DNA of 64,000 nucleotides from Bacteroidota bacterium (GCA_018818065.1 JAHISV010000005.1:540527-604526), one strand, 5' to 3'; shown: positions 34,462-43,660, counted from the first letter of the stretch. Translations and numbers: made by a program. The notes: generated by a model not told the origin, from the sequence alone.

Positions 34462-36693
34462 ATGACCCAAAATGATATCAATATATCGCAGTTCAAAGAA
34501 GAAATTATAAAACAACTTCTACGTCCTTTAAGAACTCTTTCAAAATTCACTGTAATTGCCGGCGCCTTCGCTCTATTATTTGAAGTGAAGTATTTTTCTG
34601 ATTTTGGGGTTGAAGTTTACTCGGCAAGATTGGGTGCTTCTGGCATAGCGTTTTTGGTATTGCTGCTGTCACATTTCAGTTTTGGTAAAAAACATCCTGT
34701 TTTACTTCTTCATGTTTTGTTGATTTCAATTGTAGGCTCATTTGGGTATGTAATTTATACTATTCCAGAAACCTTAGTTTTTAACTCCCATATTATAAGT
34801 CTGATAATTTTTACAGCTGCACTGTTCCTTAGTTGGGAAGTATATAACCAAATAACAGTTGCAATATATTACAATATTGTCTTTGCCATTTCTATTCTGG
34901 TCAATGATCAGTCCGTTTATTTTTTACCAAATATGTATGAATCGGTATTGTTCGTACTTTTCATAAGCATGATGTCCATTGCGGCCAGTTCTTATAATTA
35001 TAAGTTAAGAAAGGAAGCAATCACCAAGTCTATTGAAACTGCCGAATCAGAGAAAAAATATAAAAACATTTTTGAATTCTCTGTCGAGGGCATTTTTACC
35101 TCAAATCTTGAAGGTGGAATTGTAAATGCTAATCCGGCATTTCTATCCATGTTGGGATACAATGGACTCGAAGAAATTATAAATATTGATGTATCAAAGG
35201 AACTTTATAAAACTCAAAAGGATTATGAGCTTTATTTGAATTTATTGGAGAGACATGAAAAGATTAAGAATCATCGTCTGATATTAAAGAAGAAAGATGG
35301 AAAAGAAATAGTTGTCAGATGTAGTTCGAGAGTTTTTACCGATGATAATGATCAAGCCATTGGTTATGAGGGATCCATCCAGGACATTACTCGTCAGGTA
35401 AGAGCTGAAAAAGAAAAAGAAAAAGCCATGGAGGATTTGAAAAACGCCAAAATGGTTGCTGATAGTGAGGCTGTTAAAGCTGAAACAGAAAGTGGAATGA
35501 AAACAAAATTCTTATCTAAGCTCGGGCATGAAATAAAGACTCCTCTCAATTCTATTATGGGTTTTTTAACAATGATCCATGATGATTTGTTCGAGAATTA
35601 TAAAGAGCTCAAAGATTTTGCCACTGAGATTCAAACTTCAGCAGATTTATTACTCGAAATTATTAATAAGAACCTGGATTTATCTCGTATAGAAGGTGGT
35701 AGAATTGAGTTATCAGAGAATAGTTTTAATCTTAAATCGGAAGTTGAGAAAACAATAAATTTGGTAAACGCCAGTCTCAAAAACTATAAGGTTTCCATTC
35801 GTAAAGAGTATGACGAAAATATTCCCAAAGAATTGGTTGGCGATGAGAAGAGGCTAAGACAAGTTCTCATTAATATTTTAACAAATGCTGTTAAGTTTAG
35901 TGGCGAGGGTGAAGTTAATTTTAGTGTTATATATGAAGGTAAAAGTGATACTCATGCCCAGCTACTTTTTACTGTAAAAGACAGCGGTCCTGGCATTGAT
36001 GAGGAATTAATTCCTTCTTTATTCAATCCATATTCTTCAGAAACCAATTCCTCAGGTAACGGGGCAGGATTAAGCCTTGCTATCAGTAAAGAGTTGATAA
36101 ATCTCATGGGGGGTCATATTGAGGTTGAAAGTACTAAGGGTGAGGGCAGCACATTTATTTTTACCGTTAGATTTAAGCTTCCCGGAGTTATTGAAAAACC
36201 CAAAGAAAAAGTTATTTTTGATTTATCCAAAGATAATGTTAAGAAAAACACTTCCATTATTGAAGGGGATATGCATAAGGTCAAAACCGACGAATCTTTT
36301 GAAACTAAAAAGAAAAGAATTCTTCTGGTTGAGGACAACCCCATTAGTCAAAACGTTGAAATGAAAATATTGAGAGAAGTTGGTTATTCGGTTGAAGCCG
36401 TAAGTAACGGAATAGAGGCAATTAAAGCCGTAAAAGAAAAGCACTTCGATTTGATACTCATGGATGTAGAAATGGAAGGGATGGATGGTATCCAGGCCAC
36501 TCAGGAAATAAGATCTTTAGAAGAACCAATTTCAAAAATACCGATAATTGCTGTAACTGCTCACTCAAGTATGAAAGACAGAGAGAGATGTCTGTCTTCC
36601 GGTATGGATGATTATATAGCTAAACCCATCAACATACAATTCCTGAAAATGACTATCGACCAGTGGTTAAATGATAATCGACTGGCACAATAA
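34462..36693 (+). CDS. Hybrid sensor histidine kinase with PAS and receiver domains
   Basis: 743 residues. About five membrane helices (20-165) lead to a coiled linker and a PAS domain (about 200-315; IFEFSVEGIFTSNLEGGIVN). HisKA has its histidine in FLSKLGHEIKTPLNSIMG, followed by the ATPase boxes (NILTNAVKF, DSGPGIDEELIP, GNGAGLSLAIS) and a C-terminal receiver (RILLVEDNPISQN; phospho-acceptor in LILMDVEMEGMDG). No separate output domain, so it would phosphorylate another protein. Divergent from the PAP2 operon and followed by two small cotranscribed genes. Confidence 0.93.
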   Translation: MTQNDINISQFKEEIIKQLLRPLRTLSKFTVIAGAFALLFEVKYFSDFGVEVYSARLGASGIAFLVLLLSHFSFGKKHPVLLLHVLLISIVGSFGYVIYTIPETLVFNSHIISLIIFTAALFLSWEVYNQITVAIYYNIVFAISILVNDQSVYFLPNMYESVLFVLFISMMSIAASSYNYKLRKEAITKSIETAESEKKYKNIFEFSVEGIFTSNLEGGIVNANPAFLSMLGYNGLEEIINIDVSKELYKTQKDYELYLNLLERHEKIKNHRLILKKKDGKEIVVRCSSRVFTDDNDQAIGYEGSIQDITRQVRAEKEKEKAMEDLKNAKMVADSEAVKAETESGMKTKFLSKLGHEIKTPLNSIMGFLTMIHDDLFENYKELKDFATEIQTSADLLLEIINKNLDLSRIEGGRIELSENSFNLKSEVEKTINLVNASLKNYKVSIRKEYDENIPKELVGDEKRLRQVLINILTNAVKFSGEGEVNFSVIYEGKSDTHAQLLFTVKDSGPGIDEELIPSLFNPYSSETNSSGNGAGLSLAISKELINLMGGHIEVESTKGEGSTFIFTVRFKLPGVIEKPKEKVIFDLSKDNVKKNTSIIEGDMHKVKTDESFETKKKRILLVEDNPISQNVEMKILREVGYSVEAVSNGIEAIKAVKEKHFDLILMDVEMEGMDGIQATQEIRSLEEPISKIPIIAVTAHSSMKDRERCLSSGMDDYIAKPINIQFLKMTIDQWLNDNRLAQ

Positions 36694-36711
36694 TAGTCTT
36701 AAGGAAACCAA

Positions 36712-36960
36712 ATGACATACACAATTCATGATTTTATTGGTAATATTGGTGTCCTTTTAATCCTGCTTTCGTATTTGCTGCTTCAATTCAATAAAATTAA
36801 AAGTGAAACTTTGCGTTATTCAGTTATGAATGGCGTTGGGGCATCATTGGTTGTTTATTCACTATATTTTGATTTCAATTTGTCGTCATTAATTGTGGAA
36901 GGATTTTGGCTGCTAATTAGTATCGCCGGTGTAATTCGATATTTTTTAAGAAAAAAATAA
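36712..36960 (+). CDS. CBU_0592-like small membrane protein
   Basis: 82 residues, three short helices (IGVLLILLSYLLLQF, GVGASLVVYSLYF, IVEGFWLLISIAGVIRYF). The pattern matches small CBU_0592-type proteins of unknown function. AAGGA eight bases before the ATG. It follows the hybrid kinase by 18 bases. Confidence 0.75.
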   Translation: MTYTIHDFIGNIGVLLILLSYLLLQFNKIKSETLRYSVMNGVGASLVVYSLYFDFNLSSLIVEGFWLLISIAGVIRYFLRKK

Positions 36961-36972
36961 GGAGTATGTATA

Positions 36973-37410
36973 ATGGATAAATTTATGCAAGCCGCTATTG
37001 ATGAAGCCGAAAAAGGACTCGCTGAAGGCGGGATTCCAATTGGTTGTGTAATTGTTCATAACGATAGTATCTTAGGCGCTGGTCATAACAGACGGGTACA
37101 AAAAGGCAGTTCAATTTTGCATGGAGAAATGGATGCCCTGGAAAACGCAGGCAGACAGCCAGCATCGGTTTATAAGCAAAGTGTTCTGTATACCACACTC
37201 TCACCTTGTCCTATGTGTTCAGGAGCTATATTATTATATGGTATACCCAAAGTTGTAATTGGGGAAAATGAAACCTTTCTTGGCGAAGAGGAATTATTGC
37301 GCTCGCGTGGTGTTGAAGTAATGGTGATGCAAAATGAAGAATGTATAAATCTTATGACAAACTTTATTAAAGATAAGCCGGAATTATGGAATGAAGATAT
37401 TGGAGTTTAG
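36973..37410 (+). CDS. Cytosine deaminase of the yeast Fcy1 type
   Basis: 145 residues with the zinc-deaminase motifs HGEMDALEN (zinc ligand His and catalytic Glu) and TLSPCPMCSGAI (PCxxC). Beyond this core it follows yeast Fcy1 almost line by line: GGIPIGCVIV, GHNRRVQKGSS, LLYGIPKVVIGEN, SRGVEVMVM and PELWNEDIG. That points to cytosine to uracil deamination for pyrimidine salvage rather than tRNA adenosine or guanine deamination. An AAGGAG nine bases upstream is a good ribosome site. Confidence 0.88.
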   Translation: MDKFMQAAIDEAEKGLAEGGIPIGCVIVHNDSILGAGHNRRVQKGSSILHGEMDALENAGRQPASVYKQSVLYTTLSPCPMCSGAILLYGIPKVVIGENETFLGEEELLRSRGVEVMVMQNEECINLMTNFIKDKPELWNEDIGV

Positions 37411-37429
37411 GGTTAACGACTAGCTTATG

Positions 37430-38740
37430 TTATTTGGAGAATTCGATAAAGAATGTTGTCCCTTCGCCCTTTATACTCTCAACACGGATGACGGCATTAT
37501 TTATTTTGCAATATTCTTTAACTAACGCTAATCCTAAACCACTCCCCTCAAAACTTCTTGAATGTCCATGGGTTTCCTGGCTGAATTTTTCGAAGAGGGA
37601 TGGTATGTATTCTTCGGCAATGCCAATCCCTGAATCCTTTACAATAAGTACAGGAGCTCCTTCTTCGATTCTCAGGCATATTTTTACGTAGCCATTATAA
37701 GTATACTTAAGGGCATTGTGAACGAGGTTACTTAATGTTTGGGTGATGGTATATCTATCAAGGGAGATCGGATTAGCATCCATCATGTCATCACACATGA
37801 TTAACTCAACACCTTTTGATTCCGCAAAGTGCTTAAACTCATTTATAATTGGTTGTATGATTTCGGTTTTCAATTGAACCTTCTCGAACACCGGCTCATA
37901 AGTTCCGGATTCAATTGCAGAAAGATCAAGAATGAGGTCAATTGTCCGGATTAGTCTTGTTGATGCACTATCAATTGAGTTAAAGCTACCTGCAAGTTCT
38001 TCAGAAAGCTTATATTGAAACTCCGATTTAAGAAGTGAAGTGTAATTGAGTATGGTACCAACCGGTGTTCTGATTTCATGTGACATTTGAGCTAAAAACT
38101 CAGATTTTAATCTGTCAGCATTTTCGGCCTTTTCCTTTGCTACACGCAACTCATCATTTTGTTTTAGGATTTGGAGCGCTAATTGGTTTTTGGTAAGCTC
38201 AAAAACATAAGCCATCATCATCATGGCTGTATATGCAACTATGTATCTAATTTTAAAAGCAATTCCATAGTCATTGTAAACGGAAATTGTTAATAAAATA
38301 GGGATGGCAAGAATTAGAAAAAGAGCGGCAACTCTTATACCATTTTTGTGTCCAAAGAAAAATATCACTCCAACCGGGTATAGAAATGTCCAGATGTATC
38401 CTTGATTATTTATTCCACCAACAGCTATCAAGTATAAGAAAAACGCACCTAGTGTAAGAGAATAAATAGAGGCAGAAAATAAATAATTGTTTGTTTTTCG
38501 TAAATGCCATGCGAGATAAAATATTATAATAGATGTGATGACATCTAAGACAGTTATAACATAAAAACCCTTGGAGTAAGAAATAAACGCAAATGAGAAT
38601 TGAATTACCAAACCAATAAATAAAAGGAAAAATAGGAGAGCAACTTTATTGAATAGTTCCATAGCTTCCATGTTTTCACGGGAAAGATGAGCGAGGTTCA
38701 AAAATTTTATCAGTTTTGTTTTGATCGTTTTTCCCCTCAT
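37430..38740 (-). CDS. Membrane-bound sensor histidine kinase
   Basis: 436 residues with six N-terminal helices (about 30-185), a short coiled coil (ELRVAKEKAENADRLKSEFLA), HisKA (MSHEIRTPVGTILNYTSLL) and ATPase boxes (NLVHNALKYTY, DSGIGIAEEYIP, GSGLGLALV). No receiver domain. The sensor appears to be the six-helix bundle itself, and the ligand is unknown. No adjacent response regulator, so it is an orphan. Confidence 0.9.
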   Translation of the reverse strand: MRGKTIKTKLIKFLNLAHLSRENMEAMELFNKVALLFFLLFIGLVIQFSFAFISYSKGFYVITVLDVITSIIIFYLAWHLRKTNNYLFSASIYSLTLGAFFLYLIAVGGINNQGYIWTFLYPVGVIFFFGHKNGIRVAALFLILAIPILLTISVYNDYGIAFKIRYIVAYTAMMMMAYVFELTKNQLALQILKQNDELRVAKEKAENADRLKSEFLAQMSHEIRTPVGTILNYTSLLKSEFQYKLSEELAGSFNSIDSASTRLIRTIDLILDLSAIESGTYEPVFEKVQLKTEIIQPIINEFKHFAESKGVELIMCDDMMDANPISLDRYTITQTLSNLVHNALKYTYNGYVKICLRIEEGAPVLIVKDSGIGIAEEYIPSLFEKFSQETHGHSRSFEGSGLGLALVKEYCKINNAVIRVESIKGEGTTFFIEFSK

Positions 38741-38850
38741 AAGAATAATTATCCTAATAATAGCATTATTCTACTGAAAAACCGTAAAAATATAGTAACA
38801 TAATCATCGAAAATAAAACTGAATTTTTAATAGATAACTGAGGGGAAAAC

Positions 38851-38873
38851 ATTCAGCTCCGGGGAAGCTGAAT
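38851..38873 (-). terminator. Hairpin after the TetR-controlled operon
   Basis: ATTCAGCT and AGCTGAAT form an 8-base stem with a 7-base loop. On the minus strand it is followed by GTTTTCCCC, a short and interrupted T run, so termination would be weak. It lies 11 bases downstream of the small ORF at 38885. Confidence 0.45.
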
Positions 38874-38884
38874 ATAGAATATGA

Positions 38885-38986
38885 CTAGACAGTAAAAAAT
38901 AGTAGCGCAGTAATTAACGCGAAGAGCAAATCAATTAATAGTAGCGGTCTGAAGCTATTAAAAAAATCACATGTGGAATGTGTCAT
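38885..38986 (-). CDS. 33-residue putative membrane peptide
   Basis: An open frame below usual length limits: MTHSTCDFFNSFRPLLLIDL then LFALITALLFFTV. It has a short polar head and one hydrophobic helix. A GGAG lies five bases before the ATG, and the ATG is 13 bases after the stop of the NAD(P)-binding gene at 39000, so it is placed as the last gene of that operon. A hairpin follows shortly. No similarity known to me; could be a chance frame. Confidence 0.45.
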   Translation of the reverse strand: MTHSTCDFFNSFRPLLLIDLLFALITALLFFTV

Positions 38987-38999
38987 ATAAACTCCGGGA

Positions 39000-39674
39000 T
39001 TATCCTGTTGTTAAGTTTTTTGCTGAGGCTTGAATGTCAGTACATTTCAGAATCTTTTTATTAAACCCTCTTTTAGTAACATTTATCATTGATAAACCTA
39101 TTTCTTCAAGAGTGGAAACATATTTAGGGAATATCAATTTCCAAAGGGGGTAAAAGGGAGCAAATAAGGTATATGCCTTATAAGCATTATTCAATCCCGT
39201 TGTCGGTTGAATATATCCGGGGCGGAACATATACGAATCCTTAAAAGGGAGTTTAAGTAAATCATTTTCTGTTTTTCCCTTTATGCGGGCCCACATGCTT
39301 TTCCCCTTCTCGGTACTGTCCGTACCAACACCAGATACATAGGTAAAAACCATATCAGGATTGATTGTTAGCATCAGGTTTGCTATGTGCATTGTCAGGT
39401 CATAAGTTATTCTTTTATAGGCAGCTTCTTTCAAACCAACTGATGAAACACCCATGCAGTAATAAAATGCGTTGTATCCTTTCAGTTCATCCGATATGGA
39501 TGAGAAATCAAAAAAATCTTTGAGAATAATCTCTTTCAATTTGGCGTGCTGAACCCCGCATGGTTTGCGGTTAACAACTATCACTGATTCAACGTCAGGG
39601 TGGCTAAGAGATTCATGCATCACTCCTTCACCCACCATACCTGTAGCACCTAAAATTACTGCTTTGATTTTCAT
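39000..39674 (-). CDS. NAD(P)-binding epimerase-like protein (atypical SDR)
   Basis: 224 residues with the Rossmann motif ILGATGMVGEGVMHE and an atypical-SDR body (NAFYYCMGVSSVGLKEAAYK, TYVSGVGTDSTEKGKSMWAR, FRPGYIQPTTGL). Related proteins bind NADPH and act as reductases or regulators. The exact reaction is unknown. Third large gene of an operon (MBL hydrolase, SDR, this, then a small peptide) under two TetR operators. Confidence 0.8.
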   Translation of the reverse strand: MKIKAVILGATGMVGEGVMHESLSHPDVESVIVVNRKPCGVQHAKLKEIILKDFFDFSSISDELKGYNAFYYCMGVSSVGLKEAAYKRITYDLTMHIANLMLTINPDMVFTYVSGVGTDSTEKGKSMWARIKGKTENDLLKLPFKDSYMFRPGYIQPTTGLNNAYKAYTLFAPFYPLWKLIFPKYVSTLEEIGLSMINVTKRGFNKKILKCTDIQASAKNLTTG

Positions 39675-39693
39675 TCTCTAACCCAAAAATTCT

Positions 39694-40590
39694 TTAGAAG
39701 TTGTAGTTAACTTTTGTAAGTGTTTCTGAAACTGACCATAGCCGGCCGGCGATAGCTTTATCTTTCGATAATGGATTTGAGTCGACTTTAACAGGGTAAC
39801 CTTTCCATTCCTGCCAGCCATCAGGTCCATAGTAATCGCCGCTCATAGCTTTTTCATCAAAAGCCGCACGTAATGTTGGCAGAGTTCCTTTCTCAGTTTT
39901 CATAGCAAAGAATCCATTAAGAAACTCGAACAATCCACTGTGTCGCTGAAGGTCTGTTGCTGTCCAGCCAGGATGAGCCGCTGTAATTTTTACGCCGGAG
40001 CCGAAAGCTTCTAATTTGCGTTTCAGTTCATAGGTGAAGTAGAGGTTAGAAATTTTACTGTCACCATAAGCACGCCAGGCTTTGTATTTTCTATTCTCCC
40101 AGTTCAGGTCATTAAAATTTAAGTTACCATATTTATGAGCGGCACTGGCAACATTAACAATTCTGGAATTTGGTGTGTTTGACAATATTTCTAATAATTG
40201 TCCTGTAAGAGCAAAATGACCCAGGTGGTTTGTTCCAAATTGCAATTCAAATCCATCCGATGTTTTCGAGTAAGGAGGAATCATTACACCCGCGTTATTG
40301 ATGAGTAAGTGTAATTTGCTGAATGTACTTTTAAACTTTGTGGCAAAGTCAGAAACAGACTGTAAGTTGGATAAATCGATTTCCATTACCCGCACGTCTG
40401 CGTTTTCTTTTTGAGCTCTGATTTTGTTTGCCGCAGTATTACCTTTTTCCATACTTCTAACTGCTATTATCACGGTCGCGTTTTTATTAGCAATAACTCT
40501 CGCAGCTTCATAACCAATTCCACTGCTGGAGCCGGTTACTATTACTATTTTACTTGTTTGGTCAGGTATATTCTCTACAGTCCAATTCAT
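39694..40590 (-). CDS. Short-chain dehydrogenase/reductase (retinol-dehydrogenase-like)
   Basis: 298 residues. TGSSSGIGYEAARV is the cofactor loop, LLINNAGVM and the catalytic serine strand NVASAAHKYG follow, and YGDSKISNL carries the catalytic Tyr and Lys. The length and body resemble RDH/WWOX-like SDRs acting on hydrophobic alcohols or aldehydes. AAAGGA seven bases upstream of the ATG. It lies between the metallo-hydrolase and NAD(P)-binding genes. Confidence 0.88.
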   Translation of the reverse strand: MNWTVENIPDQTSKIVIVTGSSSGIGYEAARVIANKNATVIIAVRSMEKGNTAANKIRAQKENADVRVMEIDLSNLQSVSDFATKFKSTFSKLHLLINNAGVMIPPYSKTSDGFELQFGTNHLGHFALTGQLLEILSNTPNSRIVNVASAAHKYGNLNFNDLNWENRKYKAWRAYGDSKISNLYFTYELKRKLEAFGSGVKITAAHPGWTATDLQRHSGLFEFLNGFFAMKTEKGTLPTLRAAFDEKAMSGDYYGPDGWQEWKGYPVKVDSNPLSKDKAIAGRLWSVSETLTKVNYNF

Positions 40591-40602
40591 GTCGTTTTCC
40601 TT

Positions 40603-41754
40603 TTATTCGGTTACTATAATATTATCGTTGTTCATAAATTCTTCCCACCAAAGCTTTGTTGGAATATATTTATCATAAATTGTTGTCTCACCTACAATTG
40701 GCATTGAGACCTTTACGTTTTTTCCCCAAGCTTCATTTACCAGTCTATCCATCGGTTCGTACCAGGGGTGAAGTGCTAAATTGAAAGTAGCCCAATGTAT
40801 TGGGTGTAAAACTTCACCTTTTAAGTCAATATGAGCCTGAACCGTTTCTTCAGGATACATATGAATATGATGCCATTTTTCGTTATAGGCGCCGGATTCC
40901 ATAAAAGTCATATTGAATGGTCCATATTTTTCGCCAATCACTTTGAAGCCTTCTGAGTACCCGCCATCACCGCTGAAAAATACTTTGTGGTTTGGTCCTT
41001 CTATCACCCACGAAGCCCATAGTGTTTCGTTACGATCCGTAATCCCGCGTCCGGAAAAATGTTGCGCTGGAGTTGCGGCAATCATTAGGTCCTCATTAAT
41101 CTTTATTTCATCCCACCAGTCAAGTTCCGTTATTTTTTCCCTCGGCACACCGGCATTTTCAAGCTCTGCTCCTACTGCCAATGGCACAATAAATCGGTCA
41201 CTTTTCTCGTTTAGCCGTTTGATGGATTTTATATTCATATGATCATAGTGGTTATGCGAAATGATAACAACATCAATCTGTTCCAACTCATTTATATCAA
41301 GTGGTATCTCACCATTGTAACGGCTGGGTCCGAAGAACGTCATGCTTTTTTCAAAAACCGGGTCGGTTAATATTTTATAACCGTCGATGTTAATCATAAG
41401 GGAAGAGTGACCTAACCAGGTAGAGTTAAGCTGATTTCCATCCTTACGATTAAATTCTGTAAGATCTACTTTCATAATGGGTAGCGAATCACCTGGCGAA
41501 CGGTCGTTGCCCATAAAAATAAAGTCCCACATAGTACTCAACATGGACCCAATTCCGGGCTGCTCCCATGCAACTTTATTCTGGAATTTTCCATCCCTAA
41601 AATTCGACGACTTCTCAATTTTACTCAACTTTGAATCTCCTTCAATATATGTTGCTGAAGAACATGATTGATTACTGATCGTGACAACCGCGGCAATTAA
41701 CAGAACTAAATACACGTTTATTTTCATGATCTTTTTTATTTTATTTCTCTTCAT
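40603..41754 (-). CDS. Metallo-beta-lactamase-fold hydrolase lipoprotein (NAPE-PLD/UlaG-like)
   Basis: 383 residues. A type II signal (KINVYLVLLIAAVV...NQSC) precedes the MBL core: STWLGHSSLMI, IISHNHYDHMN (HxHxDH), FSGDGGYSEGF and HPIHWATFNLALHPW, the last typical of N-acyl phosphatidylethanolamine phospholipase D relatives. It likely hydrolyses a lipid or other ester in the periplasm. The ATG at 41754 or at 41727 could be the start; neither has a strong ribosome site. One TetR operator lies 12 bases upstream of 41754. Confidence 0.85.
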   Translation of the reverse strand: MKRNKIKKIMKINVYLVLLIAAVVTISNQSCSSATYIEGDSKLSKIEKSSNFRDGKFQNKVAWEQPGIGSMLSTMWDFIFMGNDRSPGDSLPIMKVDLTEFNRKDGNQLNSTWLGHSSLMINIDGYKILTDPVFEKSMTFFGPSRYNGEIPLDINELEQIDVVIISHNHYDHMNIKSIKRLNEKSDRFIVPLAVGAELENAGVPREKITELDWWDEIKINEDLMIAATPAQHFSGRGITDRNETLWASWVIEGPNHKVFFSGDGGYSEGFKVIGEKYGPFNMTFMESGAYNEKWHHIHMYPEETVQAHIDLKGEVLHPIHWATFNLALHPWYEPMDRLVNEAWGKNVKVSMPIVGETTIYDKYIPTKLWWEEFMNNDNIIVTE

Positions 41755-41765
41755 TTTAGCAGCTT

Positions 41766-41781
41766 AAATGAATATTCATTT
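41766..41781. promoter_or_regulatory. TetR operator copy 1 (hydrolase-SDR operon)
   Basis: AAATGAATATTCATTT is a perfect 16-base palindrome between the tetR stop and the hydrolase start. Its outer half-sites AAATGA and TCATTT, with a 4-base spacer, are identical to those of the tetR promoter operator at 42383-42404. Confidence 0.7.
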
Positions 41782-41801
41782 AGTTAATTAAGCAAATTTT
41801 T

Positions 41802-42374
41802 TTATACCTTTATTGCATCCCAGGCCATTTCAAAAGCTATATCTTTTAACTCATCTGTCAGTTCCAGTCCATGGCACGTGCGTGAATTTGAAAGTAACAT
41901 TACCGGATAGAAAGCGAAAATTGTAAGCAGCTGTGGATTGACAGATTTGATCTTTCCATCTTCCACTCCTTTCAAAAAGACACTCATAACAGGTTGGAAA
42001 TGCTTCTCCAATTCTTCATGATTCACTAACCCTGTGTAGGGCGAGTTTGCAAATTGCTCTGTGAAATTAAAGTAATCCTGATGAATTGAGATGTATTTGA
42101 AGGCATTTAACCAAACCCGGCGTAATATATCTTTAAGAGGAAGATCACTGTCAAATCCGGTTAGTATGGATTGACTCATTTTCTGCTTAATATTTACGTA
42201 AGTTGAAACTAAAAGATCTTCCTTGTTCTTGTAGTAAATGTATATTGTTGCAGGCGAGACGTTTGCCTCTTTTGCAATTTTGGCTACCGAGCTTGCTACG
42301 AATCCGATTTCGTTAACTAATTTAATCGTTGCTTCATGGATTGCATCTACTTTATGTTCATCTCTAATTCTCAT
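41802..42374 (-). CDS. TetR-family transcriptional repressor
   Basis: 190 residues from the ATG at 42374. The N-terminal helix-turn-helix is ATIKLVNEIGFVASSVAKIA then ANVSPATIYIYYKNKEDLL. The ligand-binding part is all-helical and has no recognised ligand motif. The start at 42374 is preferred over 42395 because 42395 lies inside the operator and between the promoter hexamers, while 42374 coincides with the predicted transcription start, which would give a leaderless message. The operator at its own promoter implies autorepression, and the second copy downstream implies control of the hydrolase, SDR and NAD(P)-binding genes. Confidence 0.9.
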   Translation of the reverse strand: MRIRDEHKVDAIHEATIKLVNEIGFVASSVAKIAKEANVSPATIYIYYKNKEDLLVSTYVNIKQKMSQSILTGFDSDLPLKDILRRVWLNAFKYISIHQDYFNFTEQFANSPYTGLVNHEELEKHFQPVMSVFLKGVEDGKIKSVNPQLLTIFAFYPVMLLSNSRTCHGLELTDELKDIAFEMAWDAIKV

Positions 42375-42380
42375 GGGTCT

Positions 42381-42409
42381 AAAATAAATGATCATTCATT
42401 TATTGTCAA
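42381..42409 (-). promoter_or_regulatory. tetR promoter with operator in the -35/-10 spacer
   Basis: On the minus strand TTGACA (42409-42404), 17 bases, then TATTTT (42386-42381). The operator AATAAATGA-N4-TCATTTATT (42383-42404) fills the spacer. The predicted start, seven bases past the -10, is 42374, the A of the tetR ATG. Confidence 0.75.
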
Positions 42410-42499
42410 GTTTTTTCTGTTTTTTTTTGTTCGGTTTGGATAAGAGGGAAAAATTCGCTTTTTTATGTTCGTTCTGAATAATATTGAGAAGAGGATTTA

Positions 42500-43660
42500 A
42501 TGGATCTACTGAGTGGTAAAAGTATTAAAGCGTTGAACACATTTAGAAAAATTCTCCATGAAAACGCTGAATTGGCATTTAACGAAGAAAAAACAGCGAA
42601 TATTTTGAATCAGTTTATTTCAAACTACTATCCTAACGAAATTATCTCAAATGTTGGCTCAACTGGATTGCTTTTTGTATACAACGGTAATGAGGCAGGC
42701 CCCACAGTTTTGGTTAGAGCCGATATGGATGCTTTGCCAATTAATGAGACTAATAATTTTTCTTATAAATCCCTGAATAAAAATGTATCGCATAAATGTG
42801 GACATGATGGACACATGGCAATTGTTGCTGGTTTGGCGATGCTCTTTAATGTAAATCGCTCCTTTAAAGGCAAAGTTGTTTTAATGTTTCAGCCTGCCGA
42901 GGAAACAGGGGAAGGCGCTTTAAAGATTTTATCAGATAAAAAATTTGAATCTGTTAAGCCGGACTATGTATTGGCATTACATAATTTGCCGGGCTTTAAA
43001 AAGGGAGAAATAATTTACAAGGAAAATCATTTTGCTGCTGCCTCTACTGGTTTTATTGTTAGGTTATTCGGAAAGACCTCTCATGCAGCGGAACCGGAAA
43101 ATGGGAATTCACCTTCGGAGGCCATGGTTGAAATAATTTCAACCCTTAATCAGCTCATTGAAAAAAATAGAGATGTGCTTGTTGATTTTTCACTCATCAC
43201 GGTCGTTCATGCCAGACTGGGTGAAAGGGCATTTGGAACAACGCCAGGTTATGCTGAAGTGATGGCAACTTTGCGGAGTTTTAGAAATGACGACATGGCA
43301 AAACTCAAAGATTTATCAAAAAAAATATCCATACGAATTGCAAAGAAGTATGGATTAGAGATTAAAATTGAGTGGACAGAAGAATTCCCCGCAACTGTTA
43401 ATGAAAAAGTTTGTGTAGATTTGTTGAGAGAAGTGATTAGTGAAAATAAGTTAAATAACAAAGGGATTGCTGAGCCATTTAAATGGTCAGAAGATTTTGG
43501 ACACTTTACAAATAACTTCAAAGGAATTTTATTCGGTTTAGGCGCGGGCAAAAATACGCCGCAATTACATAATCCCGATTATGATTTTCCAAATGAGATT
43601 ATAAAGACAGGAGTTATGGTTTTTTATTCTCTTATTAAAAAGTTACAGTCAATTTCGTAA
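42500..43660 (+). CDS. M20-family amidohydrolase (hippurate / N-acyl amino acid hydrolase type)
   Basis: 386 residues. Metal-binding and catalytic motifs of the M20D group are present: RADMDALPI, HKCGHDGHMA, QPAEETGEGA, LALHN and the dimerisation-domain SHAAEPENG. It removes acyl groups from amino acids using two divalent metals. No signal peptide, so cytoplasmic. Divergent from tetR; its substrate is not evident. Confidence 0.88.
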   Translation: MDLLSGKSIKALNTFRKILHENAELAFNEEKTANILNQFISNYYPNEIISNVGSTGLLFVYNGNEAGPTVLVRADMDALPINETNNFSYKSLNKNVSHKCGHDGHMAIVAGLAMLFNVNRSFKGKVVLMFQPAEETGEGALKILSDKKFESVKPDYVLALHNLPGFKKGEIIYKENHFAAASTGFIVRLFGKTSHAAEPENGNSPSEAMVEIISTLNQLIEKNRDVLVDFSLITVVHARLGERAFGTTPGYAEVMATLRSFRNDDMAKLKDLSKKISIRIAKKYGLEIKIEWTEEFPATVNEKVCVDLLREVISENKLNNKGIAEPFKWSEDFGHFTNNFKGILFGLGAGKNTPQLHNPDYDFPNEIIKTGVMVFYSLIKKLQSIS

